A DNA stretch of 64,000 nucleotides from Desmodesmus armatus (taxonomy: Eukaryota; Chlorophyta; Chlorophyceae; Sphaeropleales; Scenedesmaceae): contig VIIQ02000047.1 of the NCBI GenBank assembly GCA_007449985.2, positions 1 through 64,000 on the forward strand, read 5' to 3'. This document shows, piece after piece, positions 11,115-24,100 of this stretch. A program made the position numbers and the translations under genes. The notes beneath the pieces were generated by a model that saw only the letters and a list, made by a program, of their open reading frames with translations, made no database searches and was not told where the DNA came from. Numbering within the stretch: position 1 is the first letter of the stretch; each line of letters begins with the position of its first letter.

Positions 11115-12425
11115 GCGGTAATCGCAGCTGAGGGCTGATTCCCAAGGCATCAAGTTATGTGCAGACAACAGTCTGTCGGGGGCTCACAGACAACAGCGCT
11201 GTGCACCATTCCGATGTGCACAGCTGAAGGGCCCAGCTTGCTCATGTGATCAATCCTACCCACGCTGCTCGATCCTGCCCACGCTGCCAAACGCTTGGTA
11301 GTCGAAGTGACCTCTAAACCTCCTCCCCCCCCCCCCCCCCTTGTCTGGGTGGGCACTGGATGACATGCAATCACTCACAGTCTCAGTCACAGCATCCAGT
11401 TTAGTTGCAGCTTCCATGACTATGATACTCCATTCGAGTATCCCAATCAATTCAAGTACAGAAGCCTTCTGCAAGTTGCTGCTGATCAGCTCATCAGTGC
11501 CACTGGCCTTCCTCAGCCTGTACAGACGGTGGGTGACATTGCTAAAGAAAGTATTGGGAACCTTATGAACACATTTACACAGTGCGATCGTGCACTTACC
11601 AGGATCACATCGTTATGACGCTGAATCAAATCCTGGGAAATCATTGAGAAAGTGAATGCCACTGGCAATTTCGTTTGATTCAAGTTAGCGTGGCTTTCTT
11701 ACAGGACGCTCAAGCAGTGCTGGAGCTCTGCAGACTTGGTGGTTCGATTGAGGCCTTGTCAAAACGCCGTGAGCTGTGACTATTTCATTGGCTGATCACA
11801 GATCAGGTAAGCTTGCAAAGCACAGCGTGACGCGCTCCTGGCCAACCAGCACATCAGCATCAGCAGCACTGCTGATGTCAGGGTGCAAGGACGCCAGGAG
11901 GGTTGCACTGGCAATCAGTCCTCTGTCACCGTTTGCTGTGTCCTTGGAGACTTCTTGGAGTAGCAGGAACCATCTTGTGTGGATCAGCCTCATCACTGTT
12001 ACCTGCCCTTGCTGCCCTCTGCTTGTCCAGGGTGCACTCAAGGTTGCTTGGAAGCTCACCAGTGGTCACAGACTTGCAGCAGTCCACAGGCTGCCATGCC
12101 TGGCAGGCAGGCAGGCATCACGTCTGGGTATGGTCACCAGCACAGCAGTTGAGTCTCCTCAGCAGTGGCGTCAGCAGAGTTGATATGCCATGTTTTGCTG
12201 CTTCCGGCCTCCAGCAACACAAGAGGGCCATGCAGCAAACGGTTCAGGTGCGATCACGTGTCTTGGTGTACATCAGAGCCTCTTGTTGGCTTTGCTGCGT
12301 GCTCGTATGTTGTAACGGGGGTGCAGTGGTTGATTCACGGCGGTCCCTTTGCTGCGTAGCTGTCCACAGCGTCACTGCTGAGCAGTAGCTGGTTCTGTAC
12401 AAATCCCCTAGCCTCCCGCATTGTA
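11115..12425. other. Unresolved region with coding-like fragments
   Basis: A forward frame at 11382-11618 reads as convincing protein (FHDYDTPFEYPNQFKYRSLL, then TGLPQPVQTVGDIAKESIGN) and stops at TGA 11616-11618. It is preceded by a C16 run (11325-11340) and a possible acceptor AG. A second fragment at 11705-11779 reads DAQAVLELCRLGGSIEALSK after a TTTCTTACAG acceptor, but I cannot join the two in one phase. From 11780 to 12425 plus and minus frames are both open, and a minus-strand frame at 12059-11796 is also plausible. This could be the first exons of the downstream kinase gene, a separate small gene, or a remnant. No family was recognised. Confidence 0.3.
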
Positions 12426-15400
12426 ATGTCCCAGGGCATGCTGGGTGCCCCGATGTGGCAGCTCAATGTACTCCCATTGCTGCCACTGGCAGTGCAACTC
12501 ATCTTCGTGCCGTTGCTGTTGTTTTCAGGCGGCCTGGTCAAGCCAGACGCTGTTACAGCCGATGCAGCAGCAGGCAGCCAGCCGCCTCCGCAGCAGCAGC
12601 AGCAACAGCAGCCACCCAGACGCAGGTCTGGATCCAGCTCGGGAGTCAATCAGTCCCATTCACAGCAGCAGCTGTCGCAGTCGCAGCAGAGTGCGCATCA
12701 GCAACAGCAGTTGGGGCTGGAACCTCTTGCGCGCCTGGGTGAGGGTGCAGCACAGCAGGCGCCCGGCCTGCAGCCGCATGCACACCATGATGCTGCCGGG
12801 GGGCACCATCCAGCAGCTCACCATGGGCAGCAGCAGCAGGCGGGGCAGCAGCAGCAGTCACGCCCCGGGGATGATGCTGGCCAGGCGCCTCAAAATGACG
12901 TGCTGCAGCTGGTCGCGCTGCTGCAGGAGCTGCTAGGGCTCAGCACAGCCAGCCCCAAGCAGCCGCTGAGCAAGGCCATGGGGCTGCTGGTGGTGCGGCT
13001 GCCTGTGGACTGGGCCTGCCTGCACGTGTTCAGTGCCAGCGGCCGGGTTGTCATGCAGGTGCGGGAGGGGCGAGGACTGCCGGCACTGGGAGCATGCCTG
13101 ACGCGCTAGGCATTTACATAGAGCCGCCACAAATTGTGCATGTGGCATGCGACTCGGTGCTGCTGCCTCCAGGGCTTCATGAAGTGTGTCTTTTCACATC
13201 CTGCCTGTGACATGCGTACTGTGTATGGCTTTGACTGCTGCCTGTGTGTCTCATGTATGTGTGCTGGCGGTGCTGTTGCTGCATGCTGCACTGTACGTTC
13301 AGGTTGGTGCGGCGCTCAGCCCTGAGGCGCAGCGGCAGCGTGGTGCCAGTGGCAGCTGCTCCTATGCCACCCCTGTGGGCACCACCCCAGTGCGGCAGCG
13401 CACCTCCTTCAATAACATGCTCAACACAGGCACCAGCAGCAGTGCTTCTGGCGCTGCCGGGGCTGGCAATGCAAGCTCGGTGCAGGAAGTTGGTGCGGGG
13501 CACCTGGCAGTGCTGCCGGGCAGCTGCAGCAGCCTGGAGCTGGTTTCTGCCAGCAGGCAGGCGCTGGCGATGTACGCTGGTGATGAGGCGCAGGCGGCAG
13601 CGCTGCCCCCCGACTGGCAGCGGCTGTATGCAGACAGGGACATGCGGGTGAGTGACAGCCCAGCTGGCTTAACAGCGCTGGGTGCATACCAAGGGAGCTG
13701 GATGTCACAGACGTGACTGTTGGCAGGTGCATTGCAACAGAGTGGTGCACACGCAGTTGTCTGTGGGAACAGTATCGGATCCCCTTCCCCAATTGCTGCA
13801 GACGTCATGGGGGTTTTATGTGCGCATTGTTCAACATCTGGACTGTGTGTGCAGATTGACTCAAGGCCGGTGTGCTGTGTCTGCTGCTTTGCTGTCTGCC
13901 TGCAGTCGTTTCTGGCTGTCCCCATCATTGCTAGTGGCAGCGCAGGCAGCATCATTGGTGCGCTCAGCTTTGGCTTGACTTCCATCACGGATTGGGGTCT
14001 GGCCTGGTGGATGAGCAGCATACAGCTGCTGTGTGGCTGGGCGGCTGGGGCGCTGCCGCAGAACAGGTCCACCGCGCGCGCTACCTTCTTTGACGCCCTG
14101 TGGGGCGCGCGCAGCTTGCAGGAGCTGGGGAGTGTGTTTGTGCAGCAGCTGCCGTCAGCCATGGCTGACCAGGCCCAGCACAAGCTGGAGGCGCGGCTGG
14201 CACTGGTGTCATCACGGGTGGCCTCCTGTGTCATGTTTGCTGGGGCACCAGACCAGCGGACCTCACAGGAGCGGCAGCAGCAACAGCAGCAACAGCAGCA
14301 CATGCAGCAGCAACAGCAAGCAGGTGGACAGCAGCAGGCCCCACAGCAGGACCACCACCAGCATGCGGTCATGCAGCAGCAGCAGCAGCAGCAGCAGCAG
14401 CCACGCCGTTCCCCCAGCCCTGTTGCGAAGGAAGCATTGCCGGAGGGCTTGATCTTGACTGCCGCTGATGACACCAGCATAGACATAGTGGGGTGGCAGC
14501 AGACGGCGGGCAGTATACAGGGCAACAGCAAGCCAGTGGGGCAGGGTGACGCCCAGCAGCAGGCGGAGCAGCGGCAGCAGCAGCAGCAGCAGGATGGCGC
14601 AGCACCTGCTGCTGCTGCTGAGGATCCTGTGTCCCGCTTCACGCTGCCCACCACCAACAGTGTGCTGCTGAGTGCCCTGGAGTGGGGTGAGGTGATGGTG
14701 GTGAAGGACACAGTCACATACTTTGGCCGCAACGCAGCAGGGGGCAGCAGCGCTGTGAGGGACCTCTTCCTGCCAGACAGGCCAATGGTGAGCTTGGGGG
14801 GAGGAAAGAGCCGAGCTATGGGGCGTTTCTGTCTGCTGCTTTGCTTGTACCAGCCCAAAAGGTGACAGGCTTATGTCCGTGCTTGTCTTATCCTTTGCAT
14901 GTGCAGTATATATTGATAGACGCAATGCATTCTGCCCCTGCTTTGTTCAATTCATGCCCCAGCTGCCTGTCACCCACACCCGTGCATCCCTGTTTCACCT
15001 GCTGTTGCCCATGTCCAGGTGCGAGGCACGTTGGTGCTGCTGCCCTTGGTGTACCGCTGCCGTGCCATGGGGTGTGTGTACCTGCTGGCCCCCTGGGACA
15101 TCCATGCGGAGCTGGGCAAGGCGGCACTGCAGGAGATGGCGGCACTGCTGGCTCAAGGTGGGAGCACGCACGGGAGGGGGAGGGGAACACTTCACCCAGC
15201 TGCAAGAGTTGAGACGTGACAACACTATAATGCATGCTGGGCACGAGCACCTGGCAGCAGTTTCAGTTGACACCAGGCTAGTGTGCTACTTTGCACCATC
15301 CAAACTGTTCCGTTTGGGCAGCAGGGTCAAGGGCAAGCAGGGGCTTGTCTGAACCCCCCTACTTTTGCCGCCACTGTAACATGCCTGCTGCTGCCCCTGT

Positions 15401-18400
15401 GGTTGCTGCTCCCTGCTGCAGGCACCTTCAAGGCCCTGCTGAGTGGTGGCAGTGTGCAGGCCGACTGGTACAGGGAGGTGCTGTCGGAGGGACCCATGCC
15501 CTCTGGCCCCATGCCCTCAGTGCCAGAGCTGGAGAGCAGCAGCAGCACTGCAGCAGCAGAAGCGGCAGCAGCAGCAGCAGCAGAGTCTGCCCTCGCAGCA
15601 GTAGCAGCAGGCTCTGACAGGGCTGCTGTCACGGCCCCACTGACACAGGCAGACCGGCCGCTGCCAGCAGCAGCAGCCTTGTCTGCTGTGGAGCACCGCA
15701 GTGAGAGGAGCCAGAGCCCAGTGGCAGGCGCCGAGGGCTGGGGCAGTGCGGAGGGTGCTGGGGCATTGGGCCTGGGGGCAACAGGCAGTGTGGACAGCAT
15801 GGACAAGTCTGCAGCATCAGGCACCGCTGTGGCAACAGCCGCAGGCAGCACCGGCAGCAATGCGGTCAGCTGCCCGCTGCCGCTGTCAACCGCTGAGGCT
15901 GTCATTGCTGCCACAGCCGCCGCGCAGTCTGCTGCTGCTGCAGCTGCTGCCATTGCGCCCGTGGGGCTACCTGTGTGTGGCCATGCGGCCAGTGGGTTCC
16001 CCAGCCTGGTGCTGTGGCCTGAGCTGCTGGACATCAAGGGAGACCTGGCACGCAGCAGACACACAGCGGTGAGTGCTGGGTCAGGTCGAGGCTGGCTCAG
16101 AGGCAGACTCTACACCATCTGGCACACATCATGGTGGAGACGGTGCATTCGTCCTGGATGCGCAAAATGCATACTGATAATTGGCACCATCAGCTCTCTG
16201 TTCTGCCGCGGCTCAGCTGCATTGTGTGATGCTGCTGCTTCTGCGCGTGTGTTGTGTGCCGTGGCCAGGTGTACACTGCTGAGTATGGCGGCCACCTGAT
16301 TGCCGTGAAGCTGTTCCGCTACAGCACCTCCATGGACTACGCAGCAGGCAGCCACCCCTCGCAGCTGCACGGGGCCCCAGGTGGCGGGGCAGCAGCAGCC
16401 GGCATCAGCAGCCTGCTGGGGCACCACGGCATCAGCAGCAGCAGCAGTGGCAACGTGGCCAGTGAAGCTGAGCTGGAGGCGGTGCTGAGCCTGCAGTACA
16501 GGCTGTGCAACATGAGCCACCAGCACCTGCTGCAGCATGTGGCGGTGTACCCCAGGGTGTTTGAGGTGAGGCTGGGTTCTCAGCGAGTCTGATTTGGGGC
16601 AGCTGTGCCATGCAGCAACAGGGATGAGACTAATGGCTGCTGGTGTGTCACCATTCATGGGCTCACACCCTCCTGCCATTTCACACATAGGTGTGTGGCT
16701 GTTGGAACAGCGACTGGTGCAGCAGCTCTGCTCGGCGTCATCCCTCACTCCTGTCGCTTGCACCACCGCCCCTCCACTCACCTGCAGGTTGTTCAGCGCC
16801 GCTCATCTCGTGAGCCCCCCGACGTGTACCTGGCAGCTATGCTGCCCCGCAAGGAGCGCCACCACCGCTGTGCAGCGCTCGTCACGGAACATGCCCCGGC
16901 GGCTGCCTGAGGGACGCGGTCAACCGCGGCCAGGTGCACGTGCCCACACCCGCAACGTTGCAGACGGCAGCAACAGCACTCGGCTGGGCTGGTCCTGTGG
17001 GCGTGTTGGCCTGGATGCTGGCCAGCTGCAGCAGCTGCTTGGCCAGGTGGGACAGCAGCTGCCTCTCATGCAGCAGCAACCCCAGTCGGCACGCACCAGC
17101 CATGACTATGCAAACCAGGGCCAGGGGCCATCAGGGGTAGGGACTGGACGGCTGCAGCAGCCGGATGGTGTGTCAGCCCCGCTGCCGCCCCCGCTGTCCC
17201 TGCCTGGTAGGACCTCTCTAGAGCTGCAGCAGCTGAGGGTGCCGCACATGCAGCTGCTGCGGCAGCTGCTGCTGCACATAGCCCTCGGCATGCAGCACCT
17301 GCATGCGCACGGCATCATCCATGGCGAGCTGCGGCTCGACAACGTGATGATCAGCGGCACCCTGCCTTCAACTGCAAGCCTCCTGCAGCAGCAGCAGGCT
17401 GCCACAGCCGCGGCAGTGGGTACAGAGCCGTCGCCAGCAGCAGCAACGGGCGCAGTCGCTGGGTCCAGCGCAGGGGGTGCTGCTGACGGGGAGCTCGCAG
17501 TGCGGAAGGGGAGCACCAACAGCAGTGGTGGCGGCAGCTGCGGTGTAGGGGTGTGGCAGAGCTGCGCCTGGGCGGCAGTAACGGCAGCAGCGGCGGCCAA
17601 GTGCCTGGCAAGGCTGGCAGCGTGGCCAGTGCAGGTGGTGGTGCTGGCGGCAGTGATGCCGCTGGCTTTCAGGGCTTCCTGCTGAAGCTCAAGGACATTG
17701 GGCTGTGCACCCTGGGCTACTCAAACAGACAGGTGAGCGCTGACAGCCGCATGAGCTTGGGTGAATGAGTGCATGACTGCATGTCGGTTTTATCCAAACA
17801 ATTCCCGGAGCAAGCATATTCTAGATGTTGTACCTTTATCGGCTTCTGGAACGAACCCAGTGGGCACAGCGCAAGGCATGCTTTGACAACGTTGCAAGGA
17901 CAAGGGCAGCATAACTGGGTGGAATTGTTGATGCCTGTACTTGGTCGGTTGACCCTTTGTGTTCGTCCGTCGCTGCTTGTGCTGCCAGCAGTGCACATTG
18001 CGCAAGCTTGCTGGCCGTGCCCGGCTCCAGGGTGTAAGCTGGCTGGCGCCTGAGTGCTTCAGGGGCGAAGGGCTGAGCAAGCACTCTGATGTCTATGCCT
18101 TTGGGATCCTCATGTGGGAGCTGTACACAGGAGAGGTGCGTGAGCGCTGCTGGGGGGCTGAATGGTGTGACGGGAAGAGCTTGCACCGCCAACTGCCACC
18201 ACGTTCTCTGCCTATGCATGTTGTAGCACAATGGCAACAGCCATGCTACCCAGGGGGGCGCTGAGGCTGGGAGCTCATTGGTACATGCAACATGTAGCGC
18301 CCACGTGCTGTCCTTCGGGGTGTGACTTTGGCTACCTGTTGGGTGGGGCTAGCCAAACTGTCTGACGTTGTGCTGTACCACAAAGAACTTCTGCTGTAAC

Positions 18401-18681
18401 ACAGTTTGTTTGCCCCCCCCCCCCTTCAGGTGGCGTTCAACGACCTGGTCACCAGCAACACCAAGGTGCTGCAGACCATTATAGGGGATGGTGTGCGGCC
18501 ACAGTTCCCTGACAGCACCCCGGCCTGGTACGTCAACCTGGCCAGCCGCTGCTGGGCAGGCGCCCCTAAGAGCAGGCCCAGCTTCAGGCGCATCGTGCAG
18601 GCACTGTCAGCCCTGGAGGCCGAACAAGCAGCAGCAGCAGCAGCAGCAGGGGCGGCAGGAGCGGGGGGCCCAAGAAGCTGA
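12426..18681 (+). CDS. Large GAF-domain protein with C-terminal TKL-like kinase domain, probably a pseudokinase
   Basis: Proposed exons: 12426-13058, 13303-13647, 13906-14787, 15019-15157, 15422-16068, 16269-16565, 16788-17732 (internally disrupted), 17992-18135, 18430-18681. The first ATG is uncertain; it begins with a hydrophobic stretch (LPLLPLAVQLIFVPLLL). GAF-like segments are ACLHVFSASGRVVMQ and FLAVPIIASGSAGSIIGALS, followed by polyglutamine (14269-14400) and Ser/Ala-rich linkers. The kinase part shows HLIAVKLF (beta-3 lysine), CPGGCLRDAVNRG (hinge), IIHGELRLDNVMI (catalytic loop), LKLKDIGLCTL (DFG position), WLAPECF (APE) and SDVYAFGILMWELYTGE. The glycine loop is absent, the catalytic Asp is Glu, and DFG is DIG. 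The chain GAF-linker-TKL resembles large kinases common in Chlamydomonas relatives. A clear one-base frame break sits at about 16890-16892. Two later frame changes could be short introns or further indels. Role: signalling, possibly as a scaffold. Confidence 0.7.
14269..14400 (+). repeat. CAG/CAA tract encoding polyglutamine
   Basis: Dense CAG/CAA codons lie inside the third proposed exon of the GAF/kinase gene. They encode Gln runs interrupted by His, Met and Gly. Mixed CAA and CAG codons indicate a coding homopolymer rather than a pure expansion. On the opposite strand this gives a long spurious Cys/Leu frame. Confidence 0.8.
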
Positions 18682-21118
18682 AGGTGTCATCATTGTTTCA
18701 AGTGCCTCTACAGGACCCGCTGGTCTTTTGTTGCGCCAGGGAAGCTTCATCAGCTGTAGGCTGAGAGGTTGTCCCACAGGCCCAGAGCCAAGGCTGGGCA
18801 GCAGTAAGGCACCCATTGTCAGGCTGTGCCCATCAAGAGCAGCTGCAGGCTGCTGTACAAACAACCTGTTGAGGTCAGGCTCTATGGGAGCTGAGGAGCC
18901 CAGCGTTTTTACCTAACAGGTCCCCTGACCACTGCTGTTGGCTCCAGTCGTGGAGGGTATGATTGCCCACCACCAGTCCCCATGAGTTGCAAGGCACATC
19001 TGTCCTACTGTGCATAGTGTGAGTACCAGTCAGCAGCATCATGCTGGGGCATATGCTTGAGTGGGGGTGAGTGGAGGCGTGGCTGTTCATGGTCTTGCCA
19101 AAGTTGTGTGCCTTGTAAAAGTGTGCTGTTGTGTGGTGATGTGTGTATGGTTCTGGCTGTCATCTGCAGCTGCCAAAGCGTGTGTATGTCGGGCTCATGG
19201 CCGGTGGTAACGGAGCTAGCAGGACCCTGCCTGGTTTTCACGCCAGCCAGCAGGCAGGTTGCTTGGTTGACCAACAGCGTGGTGACGCCAGCGGTCTGCA
19301 TCATCAATGTGTAGCATCTGGCCTTGCACTGCGCGTGGCCAGTCGTAGGCATGTGCTGCGTGTGTTGGCGCGGTAACAACTCAATCACTGTGCCTTTGCT
19401 GCCAGCTGTGGCGTTACAGCTCAGATGTGTTGTTGTTGGCCAGGTGTGTGTGAGACTCCCAGGGATGGCCTTCATAAACGAGAGTTGGTCAGCACATGGC
19501 ATTGCCCAGGGTGTGTGTGCTGTCACATGGGTGTTGGGCTCAGCTGTGTGGTGCCTTGCAAGGCAATTGGCAGCTGGCTGGCTGGTAGCCCATCAGTCAA
19601 ACAGTCCCCAGGCGTGCCCAGATGATTAACTGTTGAATGCAATGTGGTGGCACGCTGATGGGATGATGCAGCCCCGTGTGAGCAGACCTTTTTGTTGCTG
19701 GCACTTTGGTGTTGGTGCAGCTGTGCCGGCTCCTTGAGGTTGATTGCTGCTCCACTTTTGTGAACAGTATGTGGTGCCTGTGGATCTCCCAGCGTCGCCC
19801 CCTAGCAGCGACCTCCCATTTGTGTGCCTCATGGCGAACGCACAAGTCCACCAGTAGTGTGTGGTGCTGTGATCATATGGTCCGGACTGCTTGTTGGCGG
19901 CTTCATGCAGGCCCTTCGTGTGGTGGCGGCGTTGAGTGCCGACAGCACAGATGGGCTGTGTGGGTGTGCATTGGTGGCCCTCTGCCAGTTTGTGGTGACC
20001 CAGAGCGGCCACGATGTGGTGCAGGTCTGCGCCAGCAGTGCCGTGTTTGGAGCGGACGGCTTGATTGCCAGATGTTGCAGGCATCGCAATGGCAGCGTCT
20101 TGAGGGTGCTGGGGGTGACCTGGTGACCTTGGGTATTTTGGGTGCGGCCTTGAAAGGTGCTGTTACAGTCGATGAATTGTCCACCATCCTTTGAAACTGA
20201 TCTGCTGCAAGCCTAGGCCTGGTGCTGTATGCATGCTTGCATCAAAGTTCATGGATATGCTTGGCAAAGGCGCTTCCCCTGACCAGGTGAAACGCAGATG
20301 ACATCCGTTTCACACTTGTCAAAGTTCGACGGAAAAATTAGTGCCTTCCTTGCTAGGCACCAACCCACCTTCGCCTGACCTCGCCTGACCACGGCATGAT
20401 CACACCCGCAACATCACACCAGCTATCAGCAGCTGTTGCGTGTTGCATGTCGACTGTAAGTCTCAACGTACTGCGAATATCAGATGTGGTGTATATGTCA
20501 GTAGTGCCTCAAGCCAGCAGCGCTTTGCTTCCGGGAGCATCGCACTACCGTTCCTTTTCGAGAGCTGTGAGCCTGTTGCAACAGGCAGATTACGCAATCG
20601 CAGCATAGACCTGGTGAACTATCGCGCCTATCTTGCCTTCGGCCAGCTGGCCCAGGACCAAACAGCAGCAGAGTGGAGAGGGCAGCAGTAGAGGGAGCTG
20701 GATAGAGTCATGTTGCTGTGTGCGTAGTGAACCACCACCGTAAAGCTCTCAGCTGGGCTGCAGGTACAGCTGCCCTAAGCGGCCTGGCTTGGGTCTTTGT
20801 TCCACGCAAGGGTGGGAGGGACACGAGGACTATCTGCAGTGCTGGCCTGGATCGGCATTGAAAATGATCAGCGAAGCTGCCAGCATGACAATGTTCCCTC
20901 AATACTGCTTCGAACGTTTCTTCCGAAGGCATTTTGCAGCTGTCATCTTGCAGCCAGGGCGGTGTTGCTGGCACAAGCAGTGACATGCAGCAGATGTCGG
21001 GTGATAGCGCCTGGGATGCCCACCCTCTTTTGCTGATTGCTATGTTATAAGCAGTATAGACATCCAAGGCACAGGTGTTTGTTGCTATGTTGCAGGAAGA
21101 TGGCAACGTAGGAGCAAC
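18682..21118. other. Intergenic, no recognisable gene
   Basis: About 2.4 kb between the kinase stop and the signal-peptide ATG of the next gene. TGTAA at 19114-19118 could be the kinase polyadenylation signal. A forward frame ending at 20691 (SIDLVNYRAYLAFGQLAQDQ near its end) has moderately protein-like composition but no start, splice context or family I recognise. The rest is short GC-rich frames with no pattern. The promoter of the giant gene must lie toward 21,100. Confidence 0.45.
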
Positions 21119-24100
21119 ATGACAGGCAGGATCAGCAAGCAGCAGAATGCAGCAGCTGGCTGCACTACCTTCTTGCTTCTACTGCTAGTGGCGGCCAGTC
21201 CTCAGCAGGTGTGGCTACGCTGAGCTGCCCACTAGTACCAGCAACCTGCCTGTGTTGTGTAGGGGGCGGGCATTGGCAGTGGCTGGCATTGGGGCCGCAA
21301 CAATGTTTCTGTGTCCCATGCGTGCCTCATTCTTCTTTTTGAGTTGTAGACTTCTCATGCTTGGCTGCTTGTGTCGCCCCCTGCGACTGTGACATCAGCA
21401 TGTTGCGGCAGGCAGCAGCCGCAGACAGTCATTGTGGTTGCCTGCTTTGCTCTGTCCCCATGCAGGCGCTGGCAGCAGGGTCCAGCAAGGTTGCATGTGA
21501 CTACAGCAACAGGCTGTGCCAGTGGAACGCCTCATATGCGTTTGGTGGAGCAGTGCTGGGAGACCTGGTGAGGCGGCAGGGCTGGGGCAGAGGCGAGGGA
21601 GGCACAGGAAGGGAGGGTGGAGAGAGGGCGGCGGGAGGAAGGCGACGGCAAGCGCCTTGACTAGTGTGTGCGTAGTATTGGGGAGCGTTGCAGGTGCAGC
21701 GTTGTTTGGGAGCAGCGCAGGCAGAGCATCAGCCCTCAGCCTTGATAGTAGTTGCTTTGCGCCAAGTTGACCAGGCAACTGCAATGCAATGGCCAGCACC
21801 TGATCCTGCCAGTCGCTGCAACGCCCAAGGGAGGCAGGGCATCTGCAGGGGTTGTGTTTGTCAGTGTAGGTTGACATCCCAGATCCCCTCCCCCCTTCTG
21901 CTCATGTTGTGCAGGCATTCTTTCATGGTGGCATGTACTCGAATGACGCCACCACCCCTGTGAATGGCAGCCACATGGAGGTCATGGACCTGAGGACCAT
22001 GTCACCATACCGCATACAGGTGGGTTGAACATGTGGAGGAGGACCAGGGTGGCTAGTTGCGCGCATAAAGAGACGTCAAGTTCGTCATTGCAGGAGGGCT
22101 GACGCCTGTGCTTATGTCTGTACGTTCTACGTGTTGCATGATTTCACTGTCATCTTTGCTGTGCGTGCTACACCCTCAACCCCAAACCCAGATCTGCTGT
22201 CCATGTGTGGTTATTGTGCCTATATGTGTGCAGGTGGAGTCCAATACCCTGCTGAACACCACCCGCTACAACCACTTCCTGGCAGCCTGGAAGGATCAGC
22301 TGTTGGCTGTGGGTGGACAGGTGGATGATGCCAATGGCAAGTCAGACAGGGTGCTGAATGTGCTTGCGTTGGATCTCAACACACGCACCTGGAAGGCGAT
22401 CAAAAACTTCACTACAAATGCCGACGGTGAGTCTGACACGCTGTCATGGGCGAGGGTGATGCACAATATTGCTGCACAAGCTCCAACAGCTGGAGGGGGA
22501 GGTGAGGCAGATGGCAGCTGGCTTGCTGCAATCAACTCACATTTGGTTGTGACAACAACCAAACAGGGTTCAGAGTGCTGGCTTTGTGCTCTTCTGTGCA
22601 TCTTATCGGGCTCCCTTGTCCTTCTTTTGTACTGCTCTGCAGTGCAATTTATTTTTGATGCCGTGGCAGTGTCTGGGGACTTTCTGCTCACTACGTTCCA
22701 GAAGATAGACGTTGAAGACCCCAAAAGGCAGTACCTGTCTTTGGATTTGAAGACAGCCACTGTTGATGGCAACTATGATTTGGTAAGTCCTTGCCGTGTT
22801 TGGAGCCGCCTGACTTCAGCTGAACACATCAGGCTGTGCAAAGGCAATGGCAGCATCTGCAATAGGTGTGCTGACCCTCCATTTTACATGGAACCAGAAT
22901 GTTTGGGTGAGCATTCTCAGGCCTCAATTCAGACGTGGCAACCACACATTGACTGTACCTGACAGCACCTACAGCACCATCAGGTGTGGTCGTGCAAGTG
23001 CAAGTGCGGTGCTGTATTTTTTATGCTATGCTGCATTGTGTTTGTGTTGCGCAGATCACAGGTGTGCAGATGTTGGACTGGCCGCTTGTTGCCATCATGT
23101 CCCTCACCAGGGATGGCAGGTACCCACACATGGTCCTGCAAGCAAAGAGGAATATGGCACCAGCAGACCAGCAAGCACTTTCTGTGTATGGTGAGTAACC
23201 AGCATATAGGCGCCCCTGATGATGAGTGGTGCATACCCACAGTATGCTTGTTGGTGCATGAGTTGCAGTGCCTTGTTGCCGCACACTCACATGTTGGGCA
23301 CCACCAGCCAACCAGGTACATTCCCTAGCATGATTCAAATCTTCACATGGATAACCGTCATCCATCCAACTTGAATTTGCCTGCTCACCTGTTGTGCTGC
23401 AGCTATTGACGACACCAATGCGCATGGCCCCCTGCCCTATACAGTCTCCGCCAAGCTGCCCAAGCGGCAGGGAGGGACTGGTGGGCGGGTGCTGACACTC
23501 AACATTCTCCAGATTGGTGGCAAGCCCAAGTTGGTGATGCTGGCAGCAACCACAGCAGTCTTTGGCAACAGGTGGGAGTGCCGGCAGGAGCATTCTCGAA
23601 CCGACAGCGCCTAGGCAGATTCAAGCAGGTATATCATCCAGTGGCACTTTGAACCACGATTATTGCCAGGTCATCATACAACTGACACACACTGCTCTTC
23701 TGGTGTCTTTCACTGCAGCGCTTCACCTCGCAAGGTGACGATGGTCACTGTGTTTGACCTGTCAGTGAAAGGGACATCCAGTGTATCACTGCAGCTCACT
23801 CATGTCCTGCTGACCCCTCCACTGGGGGTAGCATTGAGTGACCTGCGCGCAGCAGACGTGCCACTATTGGGGTCGGTCACTCTCTCTGCAGCAAGTGTCA
23901 CTCTGCTGCCGTACGTGGGCCAAGTGGACCAGATCGGCGAACTCGACAGAGGCAACGCAATCATCCAACAGGCACCTGGTGGCTTCGTTATCAAGGGCTC
24001 GGTAAGACACACACATCCAGACTGTTGGAAAGGCAGCAGCGGCAGGCTGGGGGTAGTGTGCCTGTTTGCTACCTGTTTGTCTTGCAACTTTTCTTGCAGG

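Noticed and set aside
13362..14858. 498-codon minus-strand open frame
   Set aside because: Antisense of the polyglutamine and Ala/Ser-rich kinase exon; it consists of Cys/Leu runs from CTG/TGC triplets and has no family features.
15327..16064. 245-codon minus-strand frame
   Set aside because: Shadow of an Ala/Ser-rich kinase linker exon that fits the plus-strand gene in phase.
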